Shown here in pieces: positions 56,301 to 64,000 of a stretch of DNA of 64,000 nucleotides. Both the position numbers and the translations under genes were made by a program. The notes under the pieces were generated by a model. The model saw nothing but the letters and a program-made list of their open reading frames with translations, was not told the DNA's origin and ran no database searches. How positions within the stretch are numbered: position 1 is the first letter of the stretch; every line of letters starts with the position of its first letter. Origin of the DNA: Hemerocallis citrina (taxonomy: Eukaryota > Streptophyta > Magnoliopsida > Asparagales > Asphodelaceae); contig CM030364.1 of assembly GCA_017893485.1 (NCBI GenBank), forward strand, positions 42,588,109 to 42,652,108. The letters run 5' to 3'.

Positions 56301-59300
56301 CTTCTTCAACTGCTCATATTCTGATAGGGAGTAAGGGTGGGTGAGAGCCCAACTGTAAAGTCAAATAATAAAAACAATGAAACAAAAAGATATAGCACAA
56401 ATAGAAATCTTTCAAATAAAAAGGGAAACAACTGTGGTAACATCTATCATCATTGTGTATCCTTCAAAATAATTCCAGATAGTGAATTTTTTTTTAGAAC
56501 ACAATCTATTCCATAGCCCTTGTTTTGAGATAACTTGACATTCAAGATGTTCATGCAGCAATGATCCGTTTCACGTGTCTGAGTTAACTTACATCACGTA
56601 AGTTTAAGTTCCTAAACTTAGTAAAAATAAGAGGCCCAACATGGAGTTGGTGCAAATTAGTTATTGAAGTGGCTAAAACCTAGTTTAACCAACCGGTGTG
56701 CATGGGCCACCTTGAGCAGGTTTTTAAATGTTTTAATATGCTCCCTAGTCAGGTGCGGGTGAGTTTTAGAGTTTCAAATCCGACCTCAGGTTTCAAGCAC
56801 GTTTCGTGTTTGGGGAGAATTTTCTTCTAGCGGAAGGGTTTGGGTGAGTTGAGTGGTTTATACCAATATTCAGTGACACTTTATGTTCCTTCTCTTTCAA
56901 GTTATAATTTATATTTATTATTTGAAAAAATATGATAATTTTTTCAAAAGAGATACACTTTCAATCTTATTCTCTACATACCTACATATACCAAACAAAT
57001 CAGTATATGGACAATCTTTCCTTTAATTAAAATGTATATATACACCCAAAAACTAGAGCTTTCGGGCAGGTTAAGTAAAGGTTTGGGTTTTAGGTTTTTT
57101 AGGCAGATTTTTACAGAGTTTGGAAAGACGAATGTCAGGTTTCGAGCAGGCTTAGAACTTCCAAAAAGAACAGATACCGTGATTAGGTTGGGAAGGTCAC
57201 ATTCAAGTCAAACCCAACCAGGCGGACAGTCCTAGTTTAACCAGATAATACAAGGAGTTTACTTGATGAGAACCAACCAAGTCGGAGGAGCCAAACCATC
57301 CCGATAGAGAACCACCTGAAGTGAAACCAAGTTGCTTAAATGTAAACCAAAAGCCACCTTCCATGACTTCCACAGAATTGGTATTCATGGATAGGATCAA
57401 CTTCTGCATTACAGTCTAGCATGGATAATACAAGCATACAATCAGTTTCTGCATTTCAACATAATCTTCAAATCTCTGAAGTATATGTGCATATCTTGAA
57501 CATCACTGACTAGAAGTACTAGTCACATTACATATGCATCTAAACTTGATTAGTTGGGAAAAGCTATCTAAGACTACTAGATAGATTATGTCTAGGAAAT
57601 TAGGATCTCAAGAGTCTAAGTTAACAAAGCCTGTAGACATTCCTGCTGAAATAAGAATGTATGTTTGAATTAGGGATAAAATAGTCACTGAGGTATTATT
57701 CAGTTCCTGCCTCTCATCTTCCCAAAGTTTATTGATGTCTATACACCATTGCTTCAGTCCCATCTTCAAAACAATTGTTCCCAGAAAACTTCACATCAAG
57801 TGGAACTCATAGACTTAAAAGTCTGATTTTTTTTTTCTTCCAATAATACAATAGTTACAAAAGAAACACCAATAAAGGTTCACTAAATGATGTGGCATGC
57901 TTAGTCAGCATAGCCACATCATCCACTTAATTTACACGAGTAATTAATTAAATCTAATTAAAAACCCCATCTAAAATGTTCATCATGGAGAAGTGAAATA
58001 TTCAACTAGGGTGTAATTTATGTGTTTTGACTGACTTTGTAATTTAATTGCTGATGTGGCTATGCTGACTAGGTATGGCACACCATTTAGTGTGATTCAT
58101 TAGTGCACCTTTTAGTGTTTATAGGGTTACTCTTTCTTTTCTTTTTTTACGGATTTTAAATAAACATAATTTTTTCAAAAGATACAACAATATGTTTGTG
58201 ATTATCACAGAAAAAAAAGTGCAAAATATGCACAAATGGCGAGAGAAAAAAAAAAAAAAAAAAAAAAAAAACAGACAAACACAGTACAAGAACCAGAGCA
58301 AGCTTTAAGATGATAAGTATGTACCCTGATGACCTCTCCACTACATAATTTGCCATATAAAGACCAATGAACGTTGCCCACAATGAAAATATGGGGGATA
58401 TTCCATCTGAAGCACCATCACCCAACTGGATAAATAGATATAATAAATGTCAGGAAATACTACATTAATATAGTTGTTATTTAAAGGGAAAAAATAAAGT
58501 AATAACAGGAAAGAGAAAACTAATACCTCCCCATAAATAACCCATTTCGAAAAAAATGGATAATCATTAGCTGATCCAACTGGTGTGAACCAAGATGAAC
58601 AAACTTGATCCTTCCATTCATGCATGCGAAGGAACTTTGATACTAAAGAATTTCTATCATGTTTCTTCCAAAGTGAGAAGAACCAAGAATTTCTCCGTTC
58701 TAATGTTTTTGTCTTTAGGATAGCACGATTGCCACAGTGACTATAAAAGACACAGCAAGCTATGCTTATTACCTGCATTATGAAAATTGAGAAAGGCATT
58801 CGTTAAAGAGTTATGAGAAAATCCTCCATCTATAACTCATCCTATAGACTTACTGCACAATTTTGGATGATGGCCAGGATTTGTGGTCGCTTCCCAGCAA
58901 CACGAGCAACAAGTCCAACATACCATAGCCCAATGAATATGATATGGAAAACAAGTAGGAAAAGGACAGATGAAATATATATTGTGAGAAAGAGAGAAAG
59001 GTTCATCCTCAAATCAATTCCCATTGACTGAAAACTTGGAAGATGATACAACGCTGCAACAAAGATCCAAACAACATACCTACAACATATTCAGACGTCA
59101 AAGTCAAAAAGATTAGGCTGTATTTCTCTTTGTTAATAATATGAAGGAAAACAGTTAAAAAATACATACCAACGACTAAAATTGGAATAGCTAGGCTTTA
59201 TGGTTTTCTTAATAAATGGAGATGAGAAAAAATAGAAAAATCCAATCAAGCAGATGTACAAGGACCACCATTTGATATTCTTGTCGAGCTCCAATATGAG

Positions 59301-59471
59301 GGTATGCATGTTATCAGATGAGATAAAGAAAAGGCATCCCACTGCGACTGCGAACATAGCATGTTGAGAATGCTGATGTGGATATGGGTATCTATGAGTA
59401 AAGATTGAACGGACCCTCTCCATTTTGAGGGTCTCAAACAAGGGGGAAACAGAATTCTTGTTAGTTCCCAT
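47314..59471 (-). CDS. calcineurin-like metallophosphoesterase, multi-pass membrane protein (host gene)
   Basis: Fifteen coding exons join in frame (complement of 47314-47496, 48111-48395, 48496-48644, 49460-49757, 50668-50769, 50945-51277, 52912-53111, 53261-53445, 55758-55987, 56091-56178, 56257-56352, 58325-58425, 58527-58772, 58854-59079, 59170-59471): 3024 nt, 1007 aa. The domains are hydrophobic segments in the first ~270 residues, a phosphoesterase domain (~380-650), and about four more membrane segments (~675-920). Metal-binding motifs are DTGDGG at 386, GGDLAYP with D428, GNHD at 489-492, THEP at 569-572 and GDLHHY at 606-611. The first motif is D-T-G-D rather than the usual D-x-H. 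The family is conserved in plants at about this length; substrate and compartment are not known to me. The ATG at 59471 opens the first conserved exon. The donor of the 48496 exon (GAG/GTCATG) is weak. Confidence 0.92.
51978..52440. repeat. 5S-rRNA-derived tandem repeat in an intron
   Basis: Two direct copies begin with GTGTATG(T)GATATATA near 51981 and 52303. Each contains a piece matching the 3' half of plant 5S rRNA: AGTTAAG...GCTCGAGCTGGA...GGATGGGTGACCT, followed in the first copy by TCTGGGAAGG (52064-52135 and 52386-52430). The 5S internal promoter region is included. The arrangement suggests a 5S-derived SINE or a TRIM with 5S in its LTR. Confidence 0.65.
54043..54270. mobile_element. 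fold-back MITE with 9-bp target duplication, probably Mutator-derived
   Basis: The ends GGCTAAATGTGAAAAAACCTCA and their reverse complement form arms of ~50 bp (left 54043-54105, right ~54210-54270). TCTTTCTAT is duplicated perfectly at 54034-54042 and 54271-54279. A 9-bp duplication is typical of Mutator-like elements. It lies in the intron between the exons at 53261 and 55758. Confidence 0.85.
54540..55723 (+). pseudogene. RTE-type LINE fragment in an intron, opposite to the gene
   Basis: Broken frames give reverse transcriptase pieces: [59 protein letters not shown] and later RYLGSII-like text. The 3' end has the phrase ATTCATATAGCCGACCCCCACTAGTT followed by (TTG)n at 55701-55722, typical of plant RTE LINEs. 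Many stops and indels show it is dead. It inserted in the antisense orientation relative to the phosphoesterase gene and enlarges the intron to about 2.3 kb. Confidence 0.85.
57853..58128. repeat. imperfect fold-back element in an intron
   Basis: AGTCAGCATAGCCACATCA near 57892-57910 pairs with TGATGTGGCTATGCTGACT near 58051-58069. The outer parts also pair (ACACCAATAAAGG with CCTTTTAGTGTTT). Arms are ~80 bp with an AT-rich centre. It is probably a MITE; I did not find a clear target duplication. Confidence 0.6.
58248..58271. repeat. poly(A) tract in an intron
   Basis: About 24 consecutive A residues on the plus strand (T tract in the transcript) lie ~24 bases before the window's copy of the intron sequence next to exon 58325-58425. 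It is possibly polymorphic. Confidence 0.85.
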
Positions 59472-61200
59472 TGAAATAACTCTCAAACTTCATATGCCGC
59501 CCGTCCCCTTTATAAATTGCTGCCAAAAATTGAAGATTCATAAATATCAAATACACCAGTGATAGACTTCCAAATAGCATTTTGTGCAACATGGATGCTT
59601 ATTCTATAGCTTTCAAGCTAATGCAAAAATAGGAATAAACAAATCAGGTCCTAATCGTTTCATTTAGACAGAGTAAAGCAAACTTTACAGAGTGTATTCC
59701 CTAAAAATACGAACAAAACAGAACAATGAACTTACAAAGATGATAAGTGTACTGATACCATATCAAATTTGGAGCAAGCGGAAACTCAAAACAAAAATAT
59801 ATATTCCTTTCGGCCTGTGCACTAATGAATTCACAGAATGGTCGAACGACATGGATGATGGAGGATAATCATGCGGCCAATTATTACAATACTGTCCTTT
59901 AAAGAATCTAGTGGATATGTTCCACAATCTCTTGAGGAGATATTACAATAACGTACATATTCAAATTCAAACTAAGCACTGCATTTCTCAAAGTATCAAG
60001 AATCATATCCCTACACCTAAGGATACTAGAGACATGCTACAACACCCACATCATGATACTTAAAAATGATGTTGCTCTCGTAAACCCTAACAATAAAATT
60101 TGACCAATTACCCCTTTTCTGTGGAGAAGAGTGGGTGATCTCAAACAAGAAGGTACATATGTGGGCACATTTACAATAGATGGAAGACCATGCAACAATA
60201 TGGGAGAGTATGCATTATAAAACAAGTTACACACCTAGTCCTCCCTAACCTATTGCAAAAGTGCATGATAGAATAGACCAACAATCCAGAACTGCCATTT
60301 TCAGCAAGTAATAATGGGCAAGGGTAATGAAAAGGAAAATACGAACTAAACTTTTGGTTAAATTCAGACATAATACACGAATAAGTTTGTCGAACACAAA
60401 TTTATATGACCTAAATTAGCCAACCACTAATTGCAATATGCTATTATGTTAAGCAACAAATACTATGTGCTAGTTGAATCTAGACCAGGTTCCATGTATT
60501 GCAACTTATGATAAATCACCAATCAAACAATCCCATTAATCTCTAATCTCCAAGAGAATGCTTATAAACCCATTGAAACACCTTCCATGACAATTTACTA
60601 AGAAAGGGAAGATCCATATAACTCAATTTTCAATAAACACACATTAACATAAAATTCCCCTCCTTCCCCTCTTCCAAAAACAACAGTTTAAGAATCTCCC
60701 ACTCCTAAATCAACCACAATTTACCCAACCCAAATGGGAAAACAAAGCCCATTTCACCATTGCTACCAAAAACCCACATCATGATTCCAAATAAGAATCA
60801 ATCAGAACAACCCAAGATGCCCACTTTCCCATTGCTAACAAAAATCCTCAATTCCACCTCAAATACACCAGATGGGTTCTTTAACACAAGCAATAAGATA
60901 CTGCAACAACAAATACAGAATGGAAGAGAGAAAGAGAGAGAGAGAGAGAGAGACCTGAAGAATGATGAGAGAGAGAGAGAAGAGGGGTTGGCGAGATTTT
61001 GGAGAATGATGGGTTTTTCTCTTTCTCTTTGTCTTTTGCTTTTTTCTAATCTCAAAACAAAACAATTGCCAAACAAACAAACCCCACTAACTTTTTGGTC
61101 TGTAATGATAAGGAGAATATGGGAATTTGGGTCAATTGGGAAGCAAGCAAATTTCATACGCATGTTCCACCATTTACCAACGCTTCAAGTTTCCTTCTTA
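59472..61200 (-). other. 5' untranslated exons and first intron of the phosphoesterase gene
   Basis: Exon sequence 59519-59472 precedes the ATG, with an acceptor GGCAG at 59524-59520. A plausible upstream noncoding exon ends at 60955 (CAG/GTCTCT), making a 1.4-kb leader intron. The exon is CT-rich on the coding strand, with a (GA)n microsatellite at 60926-60952 straddling the donor on the plus strand. The transcription start is not visible and probably lies between 61000 and 61250. Confidence 0.5.
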
Positions 61201-61259
61201 ATTACGAAGGACGTGCATTTCTATGTTCTCTCACATTTTTTTATTGAATTTTTCTAATG

Positions 61260-63999
61260 TAATTTCATTGATTTGAATTGGTCCAATTTATCCAACGTGT
61301 TTTCTTCCTATTGGATCGGATTGGAGGCGGAAGGTGGGAAGTGGGTATGGGTTTAATGGATCCAGTACGCCGATAGCCCAGCCAAGACCCGATTCGGATT
61401 CGACCGTCCCAAAATCAGGGCTGGCCCAGGGGTAAGCCCAGCAGGCCAGCAAGTTTGGGCAACCAACAAAATTTTTAAGGCTCTATGTATATAAAACATA
61501 TAAGGATAATAGAATTGGGCTTTAACAGTCCACTAGGTCAATTCAGTCCAACCTAAATTATTCTTAAAAATATTTTGTTTGATTTTATAGTGTAGTTCAG
61601 GATAAAAACACAATGTAATCATGCTTTTATCAAAAAAATAAAAAATAATAATTATTTGCTTTCTGTAACCCCTGTTTCCGATTGTACGGATTATTTTTCT
61701 TTGTATTTCTTTTGATGTACTTTTCTCCTTGATTTATTATATCTGGGCCTTTGTCATGTTGTGGGCTTGCTAATTATTTATTGTATTGTTGCTTTTTGGC
61801 CCAACTACATTCAAGCCCAAACCCATTTCCTTATTGGATATTGGATCCTAGAATAAATCTACCCACAACCCAATTCCCCTAACTAAAACCAGACTCATTC
61901 TCCCACAATCCCACGATTCCCCAACCCCCCACGATCTTCTCTCATTTTTATTATATTAAAAATACCCCACTTCCCCCCACCAATCAGAACTGATCTAACA
62001 AACCCCTCTCTCTCTCTCTCTCTCCAGTTCTCTCTCCCTCTCCTGTTTCTCATCTTCACCCAAACAAACCCAAACAGAGTCCCCCTCTCACTCCTCCTTC
62101 GTCCTTCGCCTTCACCCTAAAACGCAACAACCCAAAACAACCCAAAGCTTCGCCTACCCCCGTCGCCGACAGCACCACCTCCATTGCCACCCACCTTCGC
62201 CATCATCCTCGACTCCTCACCCTCGTCAACCTACCCCCGTCCCCGTCTCCATCATCCCCCGCTCTCACCCAAGTCGAACTCAATTCCCCATTACCGAACC
62301 ACACTCATTCCTTTCCTCATCACTATCGTCTTCGCCATTATCCTCCGCCAAAACCCAACTTTGCCAATGAATCCACTCCGACTACCCCCTTCGAAGCACC
62401 ATCAACCCTCTCCACTCACTCCCTACATCCACCGCAGACCCTACCGCCCTCGTCATCGCAGTCCAAGTCTCGTCGGAGTCCCGTTCCGTCGTCCTCTGTT
62501 TCGATCACGAAACAGAGCTTCACTTTTTGCTGGAGTCGTTCACCGTCGCTTGTGGTTGCGTCGCTTCCCGATCACCACCGCCGACGTCGCCTACCTAGAG
62601 CGTCGTGAGCCCCACCGCACGTCGCCAGGGCCGCCGTTGCCTCTCTCTCTCTCCCCCACTGTCGTGAGGTGGAAGACGAACGGCGATTCGTCGCCCCCGC
62701 TGCTTGCTGTTCTGGGTCCTTGATCCGCTGTTGGCTGTTCCCTGTTCGGGGACAGATCCGCTGCGTGGAAGTATTCTGATTCGCTGCCGTTGCTGTTTGC
62801 TGTTCTTGCCGCACCAGATCCCGCCGCTGTTTGCTGTTTTGACTGATCTTGTGTGGGGAAATAAGTCACTGTTGCTGTTGTTGCTGTTGGAGTTTCTTTG
62901 CACGCATTTTTGCACGTGCTCTTGGGATTGTTCCCCGGGATTCTGATCCCGTTATTCTTATTAATTATTTGAACCGTCTACAAGGAAAAAGGCAAGTCCA
63001 CTTGAACTAATTTAACTTATTCTAGTTCAAGATTAGTTGACCTCTTATGCAAGTAGTTCCAATTCATTTATCGTTAACTTTGCCTTGTGTCCCTTCTCGT
63101 TAGGAGTATCGAGGGTTTACACGAGCTAACCCGACGTACTCTTGACCTCTTAATATATCCATTGACTCAAACCCAAGCCTAGACATACATTTGACATGGA
63201 ATAAATAAATATAACTTGTACATGAGAAAACACGTCGTGATTAAATACATGTTATTTACTTGAGATCTTTTGACATGAACTTGACAAATTCACTTGACTT
63301 GTTTACTGGGAAAATTCACTTGACTTGTTTACTGGGAAAATTCACTTGACTTGTCTACTTGGAAAATTCACATTACTTGCTTGATACATGTATGATGCAA
63401 TGAGTCGATAACTACCCACTTGATGAACATAAACGTGATAGTTTTTATAAAATTCTTGTTGCATGTATTGTTTGGCACAGAGGTTTCGACCCTGTAAATT
63501 GAGAATTAGCACACAAGATATAAAAGAGAGTTTTAGCCTACTGAGTCTAATTTCCAACCCAAGTGACAGATCCTAATTCGGAGTCACGAACTGTGAGATA
63601 TAACATTTTTAGTCCTCGCTAGCCTACATTTTCAGACTGCAGAAATTACTATAACCTCGACATATTTGATGGTGTAATACTATGTAAAAGTGTTAGAATG
63701 CTATGAAATTTTCGAGGAACCTTATAGACATGCTTAGGGTTCACCTCAAGTTTCTGTAGATTTTTATAATATATTTAAACCATGTTTTCACCCCTTAGAA
63801 GTTGACATCTAGCTGCTGCCAGAACAGCTAATCTGCAAAGAATGGAGTTTTTAGCCTAGATACAGTTAAAACTAGCAGAAAGTCCCTGAATAAAACTTGT
63901 AGCCCTGTCTGTCTAGATGCCCACAGCATCCTAGAAGTCCGAATTTGGAGCTTTAGTCTAGGAGTTATACCTGTTTTAGTGTGACTGTATCAGCTATTT
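61260..63999. other. intergenic region, possibly part of a large gypsy LTR
   Basis: I see no supported gene. TGTAACCCCTG near 61665 could be an LTR start. It is followed by a CT-rich leader at 62008-62100, a GC-rich Pro/Arg-type ORF at 62184-62723 and AT-rich text to the end. A perfect hairpin (CTCTGTTTCG/CGAAACAGAG) lies near 62495-62518. The right end is outside the window, so the identity stays open. Confidence 0.3.
63293..63372. repeat. short tandem repeat, three units of about 27 bp
   Basis: TTCACTTGACTTGTTTACTGGGAAAA occurs three times in a row, the third copy with two changes. Nothing else in the vicinity resembles it. Confidence 0.8.
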
Positions 64000-64000
64000 C

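Noticed and set aside
62184..62723. 179-codon ORF rich in Pro and Arg
   Set aside because: It is low-complexity and GC-skewed, with no recognised domain and competing ORFs on the other strand. It is more likely an LTR leader or 5' UTR.

Overview
This window is nuclear DNA of a flowering plant. The evidence is plant-type LTR retrotransposons (Ty3/gypsy Tat lineage and Ty1/copia), a FAR1-type Mutator-like (MULE) transposon, a plant RTE LINE with a (TTG)n tail, and one long intron-rich host gene with GT-AG introns. I cannot name the species. About three quarters of the window is nested mobile DNA.

Layout. (1) 1-15219 is the 3' noncoding end and start of the 3' LTR of an old Tat-like element (1-833, 12607-15219). 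A younger Tat element (834-12606, 745-bp LTRs, TSD AATAA) is inserted in it. The younger element has one gag-pol frame with a nonsense codon and a gag deletion. It also has a spliced antisense gene region of the Transposase_28 type and an array of eight 88-bp repeats. (2) 15220-24091 is an apparently intact, very young Ty1/copia element with 1530-bp LTRs, TSD TGTAG and one uninterrupted 1326-aa polyprotein. (3) 24102-29129 holds two adjacent LTR-like insertions with GC-rich TSDs (475 bp and 3386 bp), a 317-bp-arm palindrome and a truncated antisense Tat LTR. (4) 29160-30518 is a decayed LINE 3' end. (5) 30654-46320 is a 15.7-kb MULE lying between two (TA)n tracts. Its terminal inverted repeats (TIRs) of about 2.5-2.7 kb contain tandem 342-bp palindromic units. 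Two convergent genes lie inside: a FAR1/MULE transposase and a plant mobile domain (PMD) gene, each with two in-frame nonsense codons. The 5.8 kb between them is packed with short AACCCGTT/AACGGGTT stem-loops, TTAGGG tracts and a minisatellite. (6) 47314-61200 is the single host gene, on the minus strand: a calcineurin-like metallophosphoesterase with many membrane segments. It has 15 coding exons that join without error into 1007 aa, and its introns carry 5S-rRNA-derived repeats, two fold-back elements and an RTE LINE. (7) 61260-64000 has no gene I can support.

The most interesting object is the MULE. Two genes are transcribed inward from opposite TIRs, as mudrA and mudrB are in maize MuDR, but here a PMD gene occupies the second position. 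Both leaders appear to be spliced across the TIR repeat arrays, and a recurrent stem-loop family occupies the termini and the intergenic core.
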